Shown: positions 9,069-16,690 of the stretch, piece by piece | Layout of the letters: every line of letters begins with the position of its first letter | How positions within the stretch are numbered: the first letter of the stretch is position 1 | DNA from: Nodosilinea sp. LEGE 07298 | GTDB lineage: Bacteria; Cyanobacteriota; Cyanobacteriia; Phormidesmidales; Phormidesmidaceae | Length of the DNA: 59,881 bases | Direction: 5' to 3' | Assembly: GCF_015207265.1 (NCBI RefSeq) | Contig: NZ_JADEXE010000007.1 | Location: 1-59,881, forward strand | The notes under the pieces: generated by a model | The model's input: only the letters and a program-made list of their open reading frames with translations | What the model was told of the DNA's origin: nothing | Databases searched by the model: none | Translations under genes and position numbers: made by a program

Positions 9069-9875
9069 ATGAAAGACCGGAACAGACTGCTATGCATAGC
9101 GCTGACGGCTTGTGCCGTGCCCCTCTGGTGGGTGATGTTGGGGGTACCTAGCTTGGCCCAGGGTCGCCCGCTGCGACAAGAGGTGCGGTTAGAAGCGGCT
9201 CAGGCCGGTACGGTACCGATCACGGTCTGGCCGGGGTCTGGGGCCAACCTCGACTTTTCTCGCCTGGGGCTGCGCATTTATCGAGCCTGGTTAGATGACC
9301 CCTCTAAGCTGACCATCGACTTTGACGCGCCCCTCGATGCCGGTGGTGCTCAGGTGGTACACCTCCGGCGCATTAAAGGTGTTTCGTTCCAGGGATTGCC
9401 CTCTGCCCCGGCTACCCTACTCTCTGTGGTGGCGCGGGATGCCTCCGGTACAGCTCACCTTTTCCAGTTTCCGATCGCCTATGGGTCTGGGTCAGCCGAT
9501 TACTCGACGATCGCGGTGGTTCCTGCCCCGGCATCGGTTGGCCCTAGGGCCATGATTCAAGCCTCGACCATCCCTGGCCAGGGCGCTAATCCCTTAACGT
9601 TCTCCCACGGGATTGCGGCTCTGATTGAAGCTGGGACGATCGCCCCCAATGGTCCAATGCACCAAAGCCTGAGGGCATTCTTGGCGTTGATCACTAACGG
9701 CGTGCCGGTGGCAGAGGCATCGGCTCAGACTGGTGTGAGCCTGGAGGTAGTGCAGGCGGTAGTCATGCGAGGGCTAGAGCAGCAGCGCCAATCTATTCTG
9801 AGGCCAGGTGGTGCCCCTGAGGATGCGGATGCAGCACCCTTCGACCCGGCTGAGGCGGCTGGGGGTGACGAATGA
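9069..9875 (+). CDS. TraK/VirB9-like secreted core-complex protein
   Basis: 268 residues with a signal peptide (LLCIALTACAVPLWWVMLGVPSLAQG, cleavage probably after SLA). The mature N-terminus carries the TraK/VirB9-type beta pattern: ITVWPGSGANLDFSRLGLRI, then AWLDDPSKLTIDFDAPL, a hydrophobic strand around VSFQGLPSAPATLLSVV, and FQFPIAYG. TraK/VirB9 proteins form the periplasmic/outer-membrane ring with VirB10. Here the order is B10 then B9-like, swapped relative to Agrobacterium. The C-terminal ~100 residues are a helical region, not the beta-domain expected in a full VirB9, which favours TraK-like or a divergent form. It overlaps the next gene by 4 nt. Confidence 0.55.
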   Translation: MKDRNRLLCIALTACAVPLWWVMLGVPSLAQGRPLRQEVRLEAAQAGTVPITVWPGSGANLDFSRLGLRIYRAWLDDPSKLTIDFDAPLDAGGAQVVHLRRIKGVSFQGLPSAPATLLSVVARDASGTAHLFQFPIAYGSGSADYSTIAVVPAPASVGPRAMIQASTIPGQGANPLTFSHGIAALIEAGTIAPNGPMHQSLRAFLALITNGVPVAEASAQTGVSLEVVQAVVMRGLEQQRQSILRPGGAPEDADAAPFDPAEAAGGDE

Positions 9876-11365
9876 TGGGGCGGGTAACCTGGCTCCCGGC
9901 GTCGATTCTTCTGGGGGCGCTGGGGGTAGTGTCTGGGGCCGGTGCGATTCCCTTTTGGGGAGGCTTCGCCAACGCATCCCCACTCAACCCAGCCCCTGCT
10001 CAGGAGGCGCTGGCCCAGCCCGAGGCCCAGAGAGAGGCTACATCGGAGGCGGGCCTGACTGCCGCTGATTTTAATCTACCGCTGGGGGTGCTGCGGATTG
10101 GCGATCGCCAGGCGGCCATGCCCGACTGGCGGCTGATTGCTTTCTCTGACCTGCCCGTGTTGGCAGAGTATGGAACATGGGGGTCGGTGTCGTGGCAGCG
10201 GGGCAATGCGATCGCCGATGTGCTGACGGTGGGCGATTTGCAAGGTGGGTTTGACGTCCACCTACTGACGATTGCCGCGATCGCCGATCAGCTAGGGGTG
10301 TATGCCAGCACGGGCAGAGATGGAGGGATTAGAGCTATCCCCTTAGACCAGTTTGGGCTGCTGAACTATCAAACGCTCTCGTCCTTGGTGAGAGCTACTC
10401 CGGCCCTCTTGTCTGTCAAGGTGAGTGACTCTCGGTTGGTCAAAGACCTGATTGCCATCGTTGACCCCACGTTCGTCGCGACCGGTGGCACCACCCTGGG
10501 CGAGCTGATCAAGCAGCAGCCAAAGTATGGCGAAATCAGCTTGTCCTATCTCGACTTGGCCAACTACACCATCGGTGAGCTGCCGGGAATTGAGATTGCT
10601 CCGATCCAGAACTTTAGCCAGTGGGAGTCGGCCAAACTGACCGAGGTGCCGCTGCTCGAACACCTCAGCCTATGGACGCTGCCGGGCAAAATCGGCGTGC
10701 AGGGTGAGATCGCGATCGCCACCGTGCAGGAGGCCGACGAGGGTGCCCTCGAAGTAGTCTTTTCGGCCCCAGAGTCAGCTTCAGGGCAGGCAAGAACGCT
10801 GCGCTGGCGGGTCGGACAGCTCCAGATGGGTGGTCTCGGGACGGGCGACCTCCCTACCGTCAATCAGGGGTTAGAGCATCTGGGTGCCGCCATCTACAAC
10901 CCGTCGTTCAAGGTAGTGCCGCATCGGGTGTCCCGCGACGAGATCCAGCTGGTGGCCTACTTCAGAACCTGTCGGCGGTCGGGAGAGAGCACGGCGGCGG
11001 ACTGTTCGCCCTACGGCATTGGCCCAATTCCCTTCATGGTAGTTAAGCCAGGGGATGCCGTCTTTTTGGGCCAGCAGGCCTTTGGCGCTATTCCCTACAG
11101 CCCCACCCCAAAGCCCCAAGCTCTGGCCCCAGAGGAGTCGAGCCCGGTGACCCAAGCAATTGAAGCTCTGGCTGATAATCCAGGGTCAGTTGGACTGGTG
11201 GCATTTTCATCAACCCTCGCCCTGGCGCTGGTCTGGGGGCTGTGGAAGGGCAACCCGGCTCACTTGTTCACCCTGCTGGCTCAGCTAACTCGCGTTCTGC
11301 GGCCTATCCAGAAACATTCATCGACTCGATCTCGACCTAACCCCAAGGGCCAGAAGAAGGCCTAG
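9872..11365 (+). CDS. Exported T4SS-operon protein sharing a ~370-residue module with the wall hydrolase at 20954
   Basis: 497 residues: a signal peptide (WLPASILLGALGVVSGAGA), a long extracytoplasmic region, and a C-terminal membrane helix (VGLVAFSSTLALALVWGLW, ~residues 432-450) followed by a basic tail. I recognise no family. The region from SWQRG...DVLTVGDL through IPLDQFGLLNYQTLSSL, YTIGELPGIE, FKVVPH and PYGIGPIPF aligns in the same order with the N-terminal half of the protein at 20954 (SWQPG...[51 protein letters not shown]). Position between VirB9-like and VirD4 genes, with 4-nt overlap upstream, implies a structural role in the channel; a docking partner for the hydrolase is inference. 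Confidence 0.8.
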   Translation: MMGRVTWLPASILLGALGVVSGAGAIPFWGGFANASPLNPAPAQEALAQPEAQREATSEAGLTAADFNLPLGVLRIGDRQAAMPDWRLIAFSDLPVLAEYGTWGSVSWQRGNAIADVLTVGDLQGGFDVHLLTIAAIADQLGVYASTGRDGGIRAIPLDQFGLLNYQTLSSLVRATPALLSVKVSDSRLVKDLIAIVDPTFVATGGTTLGELIKQQPKYGEISLSYLDLANYTIGELPGIEIAPIQNFSQWESAKLTEVPLLEHLSLWTLPGKIGVQGEIAIATVQEADEGALEVVFSAPESASGQARTLRWRVGQLQMGGLGTGDLPTVNQGLEHLGAAIYNPSFKVVPHRVSRDEIQLVAYFRTCRRSGESTAADCSPYGIGPIPFMVVKPGDAVFLGQQAFGAIPYSPTPKPQALAPEESSPVTQAIEALADNPGSVGLVAFSSTLALALVWGLWKGNPAHLFTLLAQLTRVLRPIQKHSSTRSRPNPKGQKKA

Positions 11366-11375
11366 GTAGCCCAGT

Positions 11376-13253
11376 ATGTTTGCCACCGATCGCTCGCTTA
11401 CAGCACAGGCTCCCCCGGCCCGATCAACGGCCCTAGAGTCAGTGGGGAATTCGATCACCCCGGCGCTCAAACCGCTGATGGGCAGCAATGGCATCATCCT
11501 GGGTGCGATCGCGCTGGTGTTCATGGTCATGCAGATCATGAAGGGCCGAGGAACCAGCGGCAAGATTGCCAGGGGCAGCGTCAGCGGTGGCGCGGAAAAG
11601 GCGCGGGCGAGAAAGCGGGCGATCGCCCAGATCAAGGCCAAGAAACACAATTCCGTGGCCCTCTATATTGGCTCCCTGCGCCGCAACAAACAGGGTAAGC
11701 CCCGCAATGCCAAGGCCCTCTTTCTGCCGGATGTGCAGCGGGGGGTGGCGATCGCGGGTGGCCCTGGCTCGGGTAAGACCTATTCGGCGATTAACCCGCT
11801 GATTCGCGCGGCGCTCGATGAAGGGATGCCTGCCCTGGTCTACGACTTCAAATATCCAGGGCAGGCCGAGTGCCTGGTGGCCTACGCCGCTCGCCGTGGC
11901 TACGACGTGCGCATCTTCGCGCCAGGCTACCCCGAGTCTGAGGTCTGCAACATCCTCGACTTTATGGCCGATGCCGACGATGCCTTGATGGCCCGGCAGA
12001 TCGCGTCGGTGATGAACCGCAACTTTGCCCGCTCTAGCAACAGCTCCGAGGATAAGTTCTTCGCCGATGCCGGTGACCAGCTGACCCAGGCCATTCTCAT
12101 GCTGGCCAAGGGGATGCCCAACCCCGATTTGATGACGGCCAGCGCCGTGCTGGGTCTCGACGCGCTGCCCGCCCGCATTATGGAAGGCAAGCGCTTGGGG
12201 GAACTGGGCAGTCTGCCCCAGGGCTGGCACATTTCCCACTGGGTGTATTACGCCTTTTCTCAGCTCTTGCAGCTGAAGGACTCTGAGAAAACGGTGGCTG
12301 GGGTGATCGGTACCGCCAGCAAGGTGTTTTCTCGGTTCATGGCCCCCGAGCTGATCTCGACCTTTTGCGGTCAGACTACGCTGCCGATTGAGCTGTCCGG
12401 TAAGCAGCTGGTGATTCTGGGGTTAGACAGGCGCAGGCGTGAGGCCGTGGCTCCCCTGGTAGCCACGGTGCTGCACATGATGGTGACGATGAATGTCACG
12501 AAGAAACGCAGCGATCCGCTGCTGCTGGCCATTGATGAATTGCCGACCCTTTACCTGCCCTATTTGACCCAGTGGCTCAACGAAAACCGCTCCGACGGCT
12601 TGTGTACGGTGATTGGCTTTCAGAACATTACTCAGCTAGAGGATGCCTATAAGCGAGAGCAAGCCAGGGCGATTTTGGGCGGTTGTGCCACCAAGGTGTT
12701 GTTTAACCCGCAAGACCCGGATAGCGCCCGGATGTTCTCGGATTACCTGGGTGAAGAGGAAGTGACGATCAAGCAAAAGTCGCGCAGCAGCGGCGGCAAA
12801 GGCGGAGCCTCTCACTCGACTAGCGACCATTTGCAGAAGCGCCCCATTGTCGAGCCTGCCCAGTTCAACCGGCTGCCGGTGGGGCGGTGTGTGCTGATTA
12901 GCCCTGGTTTTTGCCGCAAGGATGAGACATCGATTCCTTTGATTTCTTCGATCAAGGTGCCCAAGGCTGACGTTGTCGATGATGACTGGAGCGTCAAGAC
13001 CTGGCCCAAGGTGAAAGCGAAGCTGGAGGCCCGTACCCCGCAGTCGCTGGGCGATAGCGATCGCGCCCGGCAGGAGATTGCGATTCGCATGGCGATCGCT
13101 GCGGAGCTGTTGCCGCTGCCGGTCGATGGTGAGGGCGCTGAAGCGTCGGGGGGTCGGTTTAACGGTGGGGTGCCCTCCATTTTGCCGACGCCGAAGGCTG
13201 GAGCACGGGTGATCAACGCAGCGGCATTGATGGAATTCACGGAGGCATTCTAA
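11376..13253 (+). CDS. virD4: VirD4/TraG-family type IV coupling protein
   Basis: 625 residues: an N-terminal membrane segment (GSNGIILGAIALVFMVMQIM), a Walker A GGPGSGKT at residues 128-135 in the context VAIAGGPGSGKTYSAINPL, Walker B LLLAIDELP with D387-E388, and the downstream phrases GFQNITQLEDAYKREQARAI and FNPQDPDSA typical of coupling proteins. These hexameric ATPases dock the relaxosome on the channel and pump DNA. It is shorter at the N-terminus than VirD4 of Agrobacterium, with one clear membrane helix rather than two. It starts 11 bp after the previous gene, and its stop TAA overlaps the ATG of the next small gene (TAATG). Confidence 0.9.
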   Translation: MFATDRSLTAQAPPARSTALESVGNSITPALKPLMGSNGIILGAIALVFMVMQIMKGRGTSGKIARGSVSGGAEKARARKRAIAQIKAKKHNSVALYIGSLRRNKQGKPRNAKALFLPDVQRGVAIAGGPGSGKTYSAINPLIRAALDEGMPALVYDFKYPGQAECLVAYAARRGYDVRIFAPGYPESEVCNILDFMADADDALMARQIASVMNRNFARSSNSSEDKFFADAGDQLTQAILMLAKGMPNPDLMTASAVLGLDALPARIMEGKRLGELGSLPQGWHISHWVYYAFSQLLQLKDSEKTVAGVIGTASKVFSRFMAPELISTFCGQTTLPIELSGKQLVILGLDRRRREAVAPLVATVLHMMVTMNVTKKRSDPLLLAIDELPTLYLPYLTQWLNENRSDGLCTVIGFQNITQLEDAYKREQARAILGGCATKVLFNPQDPDSARMFSDYLGEEEVTIKQKSRSSGGKGGASHSTSDHLQKRPIVEPAQFNRLPVGRCVLISPGFCRKDETSIPLISSIKVPKADVVDDDWSVKTWPKVKAKLEARTPQSLGDSDRARQEIAIRMAIAAELLPLPVDGEGAEASGGRFNGGVPSILPTPKAGARVINAAALMEFTEAF

Positions 13254-13459
13254 TGGCAGACCCCAGCTACCCCCTCAATGGCATTGACCCCGAAATGGTG
13301 AAGACGGTGAACCGGATTGTGGCGTACATCACGGGCCAAGCCCCGATGCCCATCATGATGGATGCAGCTCCTACTCAGGCTTCCTCAGATACCCCGGTAC
13401 CACAGGCCAAAGCGCCTCTCCCCGAAACCTCGATTCCAGACCCATGGGAGGACGGTTGA
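13253..13459 (+). CDS. Small acidic/Pro-rich T4SS-operon protein, unknown
   Basis: 68 residues, unrecognised. Its ATG shares an A with the VirD4 stop codon (TAATG), which implies coupled translation and argues that it is a real gene. The N-terminal half could form a helix (DPEMVKTVNRIVAYITG); the C-terminal half is Pro/Ala-rich and ends DPWEDG. No signal peptide or membrane helix. A small accessory protein of the coupling ATPase is a guess from position. Confidence 0.55.
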   Translation: MADPSYPLNGIDPEMVKTVNRIVAYITGQAPMPIMMDAAPTQASSDTPVPQAKAPLPETSIPDPWEDG

Positions 13460-13460
13460 T

Positions 13461-14456
13461 ATGGCTGGACTGGAAGAAACGACGGGGGTGCACGGGCATG
13501 ATGGCGATAAGGCCGAGCACTCTATCCGTGACGTGATGAGTGGAATTTTGGCGGCTATTGCTTTAATTCAGGGGCGACGGGTGGTCGTTCACGATTCTCC
13601 CTCCTCCATCGTAGAGGAGGGGGAGGAGCTACGGCCTCTAGTGTCTGAGATAGCGCTAGAAGGTGCCCCAGAGCGCCTGGGGCTACCAGCGGGGCCGATT
13701 CATGCTGAGCAGGGGAAGGTGCCCAAGGGCCTGAAGCTACATCCCCCGACCGATTTGGTGGCTACCCCTGGACGCTCTCCCAGGGTGCAAGGGATAGTGC
13801 AGATTCAGGTGGGTGACTCGGTGTTGTTGACCACCGAGGGCACTCTGGCTGTAGATCTGATGCAGCACGAACAGGTGAATCCTGGGTTTATTGAGGGGTT
13901 GAAAAGGGCGGCGGAAGATCGCGACCTGCCTGCTGATGCACCAGCGGTTTCGGTGTTTCGGGATGGCAAGCTGGAGTTTTACCGAGATGGTGAGCAGAGG
14001 ATTGCTTCGCCTACCTTTCGGAGGGAGCATGATGCCTCGGTGATGGATGCGGATGTGGTTGAGTCTAAACCAGCTTTAGCTAAAGCTAGTTTAGGGTCGG
14101 TGGGAGGGGAGGCTGATGGTGGCCCTGCTGATGCGGTAGGTGGGCAGCAACTGGGAGTGGGGAGTTTGTTGTCTCGGGTGATGGATACCTGTTTTGACCC
14201 AGGGGGTGGCCCGGCTAAGTTAATTGGGGCTGACTATGAGGTTGAGCGCAGCGCAGATCGCTCGATCTCACTGCGGGCAAAGGTTGGGAGAGGGCAGATT
14301 TTTGCGGCGGATGCGGCGGGTGTGACGACGCAGAATGATTTGACGGGGGCGGATTTTGAGCGGCTGCGGGTGATTGAGCAGATTGCAGTGCGGCGGGGGG
14401 TGAGTGCGATCTCGCCTGCGGTTGCGCCGCCCACGGGGGGGATTGAGTTGGACTAG
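13461..14456 (+). CDS. Hypothetical soluble protein ending the T4SS operon
   Basis: 331 residues from ATG 13461, one base after the previous stop; a longer reading from 13362 would overlap the 68-residue gene in another frame with a basic, Pro-rich sequence and is rejected. No signal peptide or membrane helix. The middle (GIVQIQVGDSVLLTTEGTLA; FRDGKLEFYRDGEQRIA) looks like a compact beta-rich domain, and the C-terminal ~80 residues (LIGADYEVERS...FERLRVIEQI) a second one. I do not recognise the family. It is the last gene before the boundary of the cassette insertion, so any gene originally following it is now separated by ~6 kb. Confidence 0.6.
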   Translation: MAGLEETTGVHGHDGDKAEHSIRDVMSGILAAIALIQGRRVVVHDSPSSIVEEGEELRPLVSEIALEGAPERLGLPAGPIHAEQGKVPKGLKLHPPTDLVATPGRSPRVQGIVQIQVGDSVLLTTEGTLAVDLMQHEQVNPGFIEGLKRAAEDRDLPADAPAVSVFRDGKLEFYRDGEQRIASPTFRREHDASVMDADVVESKPALAKASLGSVGGEADGGPADAVGGQQLGVGSLLSRVMDTCFDPGGGPAKLIGADYEVERSADRSISLRAKVGRGQIFAADAAGVTTQNDLTGADFERLRVIEQIAVRRGVSAISPAVAPPTGGIELD

Positions 14457-14501
14457 CTAGCCATTGTGGTACCACGATAAAGAATTGCTGAAGTCATCTT
14501 G

Positions 14502-14609
14502 ATAACACCCCACTTTTGGGAGTTATGCAGAATTTTTTCAGTCTAACTACCCTTTTCGAGGCGATATTCAACTCAAAATCTGGCTAATCACCCTGATTGG
14601 GGGTGTTAT
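14502..14609. repeat. Inverted repeat ATAACACCCC / GGGGTGTTAT before the cassette array
   Basis: Ten-base arms at 14502-14511 and 14600-14609 are perfect reverse complements about 88 bp apart. The left arm also pairs locally with GGGAGTTAT (14518-14526), giving a short hairpin with TTTTTT 8 nt later, which may terminate the T4SS operon. The stretch lies between the last operon gene and the first cassette core at 14645, where an integron attI site would be expected. Either role is inference. Confidence 0.45.
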
Positions 14610-14644
14610 ACAGAGTACAGAAAGAGAAAGCAGGCTAAACACAA

Positions 14645-14654
14645 GTTATCTCGC
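14645..14654 (+). other. Left core site of the cassette array
   Basis: GTTATCTCGC here is the exact reverse complement of GCGAGATAAC at 15623-15632, the R'' box of the first attC-like site. In an integron cassette the R' box of its attC is split, with its right part lying at the left end of the inserted cassette, so this pairing is what a genuine first cassette boundary should show. Confidence 0.65.
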
Positions 14655-15704
14655 TTAGGTTTCGGGTGGTGGCAGTAGTTGAAAGCGGATCTGTTAACAT
14701 TCAAAGCATCGTTAGACTCAGCACAGTCATGAATAGAAACAAGTTACTGTCCTTGCTCGGTGAAATGCCCACAAAAGCTGAGTTAAATCTCAAAGTACAT
14801 GAGGAAGTCGATTGCGGGTCATTCATTCGTCAGAAAATTAGCTATTCATCGGAAATTGGCGAAATTATTCCTGCATTTCTCTGCATTCCCAAACACACAC
14901 TAACATCCCTTCCTGCCATCTATTGCTTCCATCAACACGCGGGGAACTGGCAACGGGGTAAAAGCGAAGTCGTCGGGCTTGCGGGTTCTCCTGACCAAGC
15001 TTATGCAAAAGAATTGGCAGAACGAGGCTATGTCACGCTTGCTCCTGATGCAATTTGCTTTGAAGAGAGAGCAAAGCTAGACGATCCGATTCGATATCAT
15101 GTTCACCAACTGCATACAAGGTTGATGAGCGAGAAGACCCTACTTGGCAAAGTGTTGTTTGATATTTGTGCAGGCATTGATCTGCTAGAGAATCTACCGG
15201 AAGTAGATGCAACACGAATTGGCTTCATCGGTCACTCCTATGGGGGTAGAACTGCATTGTTCGTCCCAGCATTTGATAAAAGGATCAAGGCATCAGTAAG
15301 CAACTGCGGTTCTACAACGTTCAAAACGATGTTGGTACAAGATACTGGAATTCAATTTGATTACGTTATTCCAGATTTTCTGAAGTGGGGTGATATTGAA
15401 GATGTTGTGCGATTAGTTGAACCATGCAACTTGTTAATTCTAGGTACAGACGACGATCGGTGGAGTCGAAATATAGAAGAGATTTATGAGTATGCAAAAT
15501 CGGCATTTATTCAAGGTGAACTTGAGCGGCAAGTTTATGCTGGAAAGCATTGTTTTTCCGAGGAGATGCGTGAAAGAGCCTATAAATTTTTGGATAAGCA
15601 CCTAAACTGATGTGTGGGGTCAGCGAGATAACAATTCTGTTGGAGCGGCGAGCAATGTCTTCACGCTTCGTTTCGGTTTTATCTACCGCCGCTCAACAGA
15701 CCCG
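14646..15704 (+). mobile_element. Integron-type gene cassette 1 (alpha/beta hydrolase)
   Basis: About 1.06 kb bounded by the core GTTATC at 14645 and the GTTAGC core of the attC-like site ending at 15713. It carries a single same-strand gene that starts soon after the left boundary, the normal cassette layout. Base composition is visibly more AT-rich than the flanking T4SS genes. No integrase gene is in the window. Confidence 0.6.
14729..15610 (+). CDS. Alpha/beta-hydrolase (dienelactone hydrolase/acetyl-xylan-esterase-like)
   Basis: 293 residues from ATG 14729 (a GTG at 14666 would add 21 residues of no clear character). The nucleophile elbow is GHSYGG with Ser170 in the context RIGFIGHSYGGRTALF; a candidate acid is in LLILGTDDDRW and the catalytic His is in GKHCFSEEMRERAYKFLDKH near the C-terminus. 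The N-terminal part has IPAFLCIPK and CFHQHAG, as in hydrolases that act on esters of small acyl groups. No signal peptide, so cytoplasmic. The substrate cannot be told. It is the only gene of its cassette and is followed directly by the attC-like site. Confidence 0.8.
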   Translation: MNRNKLLSLLGEMPTKAELNLKVHEEVDCGSFIRQKISYSSEIGEIIPAFLCIPKHTLTSLPAIYCFHQHAGNWQRGKSEVVGLAGSPDQAYAKELAERGYVTLAPDAICFEERAKLDDPIRYHVHQLHTRLMSEKTLLGKVLFDICAGIDLLENLPEVDATRIGFIGHSYGGRTALFVPAFDKRIKASVSNCGSTTFKTMLVQDTGIQFDYVIPDFLKWGDIEDVVRLVEPCNLLILGTDDDRWSRNIEEIYEYAKSAFIQGELERQVYAGKHCFSEEMRERAYKFLDKHLN

Positions 15705-15713
15705 TTAGCTAGC
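15623..15713 (+). other. attC-like recombination site 1
   Basis: Imperfect palindrome with attC architecture: outer boxes GCGAGATAAC (15623-15632) and GTTAGCTAGC (15704-15713), 4-nt unpaired spacers AATT and ACCC, then an inner stem CTGTTGGAGCGGCG / CGCCGCTCAACAG that pairs fully except for one extra-helical G, and a ~40-nt variable loop. Unpaired spacers plus an extra-helical base are hallmarks of folded single-strand attC sites recognised by IntI. Confidence 0.75.
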
Positions 15714-15726
15714 TAAGTTATCAGTA
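15713..15726 (+). repeat. 14-bp direct repeat, copy 1 (CTAAGTTATCAGTA)
   Basis: CTAAGTTATCAGTA immediately follows the attC-like site 1 core and is repeated exactly at 19766-19779, just after the core of site 2. A related AAGTTATC lies at the left boundary of the array (14643-14650). It may be a conserved leader of cassettes from one source, or part of the recombination site. Confidence 0.7.
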
Positions 15727-15775
15727 GGAACCTGACCGAACAGTTGTCTGTGGGACGCAGCATTAAATTGCTTTT

Positions 15776-16624
15776 ATGAAAAACAAAGCAGCAGAAATAT
15801 CCATTCATGCCTGGGAATCAGATGGCATTTTACTAGAGCGATATGCTTACACATCAGGTTCCGTAGAGCCGCTTCTAAGACATTCCCATGAAGAGTATCA
15901 GTTTGGTTTGAGTTTTAACTGCCAAGGTAAATATCACTATCGCGGTGCATACTATTCCATCCCTCCTGGAAGTTTGAGCGTGATCCATTCAGGCGAGATC
16001 CATGCGCCGAGCGATCGCACTTATCTGGCCGCACCCGCCCATTTTGCAATGATGCATATCAATCCAAAATGGGTACAAAAGGTTGCTGATGAAATGGCTG
16101 AAAAGCCTGTCAGTCTTCCTTTCTTCTCAACAGCATTTCTTACCGATACAAAATTGAATCATTTGTTTTTAGCATTGCAGACAGTGGCAAATCAGAGTAC
16201 TTCTAAATTGGAGCAAGATATAGCCCTTGGGGACTTCCTCTCCTATCTGGTTCAGCATTACGTTTCAAATAGTTCTTTCGTTCACCCTTTGAAGTCAGCC
16301 CATGCATCTGTAATGGTTGCCCGTGAGTATCTTCATGCTCACTACACCGACGATATCTCTCTGGAGTCGTTGGCAGCGATCGCTGAATTAAGCCGCTTTC
16401 ACTTCTGTCGCGTCTTTCGTCAAACGTTAGGCGTATCTCCCAATGTTTATCAAACTCAACTGCGAATTGCTCAGGCGAAAAAGCTATTAATACAGGGAAT
16501 CCCAGTTTCAAAGATCGCTGAAATGACAGGTTTTTATGACCAGAGTCACTTTGGTTGGCACTTTAAACGTCAAGTTGGCGTCACGCCCAGACGGTATGTC
16601 AGCAAAATAGCAATAACTTCCTAG
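15776..16624 (+). CDS. AraC-family transcriptional regulator
   Basis: 282 residues. The N-terminal ~150 residues form a cupin-like sensor (RHSHEEYQFGLSF, PPGSLSVIHSGEIHAPSD), and the C-terminal ~100 residues hold the two helix-turn-helix motifs of AraC/XylS: DISLESLAAIAELSRFHFCRVF and the signature region IAEMTGFYDQSHFGWHFKRQ-GVTPRRY. Such regulators usually activate adjacent catabolic or detoxification genes on binding a small ligand. Here the four following open genes run in the same direction with short gaps, so the SDR/AKR genes are the likely targets. ATG start at 15776; no strong ribosome binding site seen. Confidence 0.9.
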   Translation: MKNKAAEISIHAWESDGILLERYAYTSGSVEPLLRHSHEEYQFGLSFNCQGKYHYRGAYYSIPPGSLSVIHSGEIHAPSDRTYLAAPAHFAMMHINPKWVQKVADEMAEKPVSLPFFSTAFLTDTKLNHLFLALQTVANQSTSKLEQDIALGDFLSYLVQHYVSNSSFVHPLKSAHASVMVAREYLHAHYTDDISLESLAAIAELSRFHFCRVFRQTLGVSPNVYQTQLRIAQAKKLLIQGIPVSKIAEMTGFYDQSHFGWHFKRQVGVTPRRYVSKIAITS

Positions 16625-16690
16625 ACTGATGAAAGGCATTTGCTATACCCTCTTACTGTTTATTGAGTTGTGAGAAAGGGAGAAGGAAGG

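Noticed and set aside
11439-12239. 266-codon minus-strand frame opposite virD4
   Set aside because: Antisense shadow of the VirD4 ATPase, His/Arg-rich and without motifs.
13362-13460. Upstream extension of the 331-residue protein
   Set aside because: Overlaps the 68-residue gene in another frame and adds a basic Pro-rich tail; ATG at 13461 is better placed.
14501-14644. A fourth attC site at the left boundary
   Set aside because: GATAAC and GTTATC could pair, but no inner stem with spacers and an extra-helical base was found; treated as a possible attI or terminator instead.
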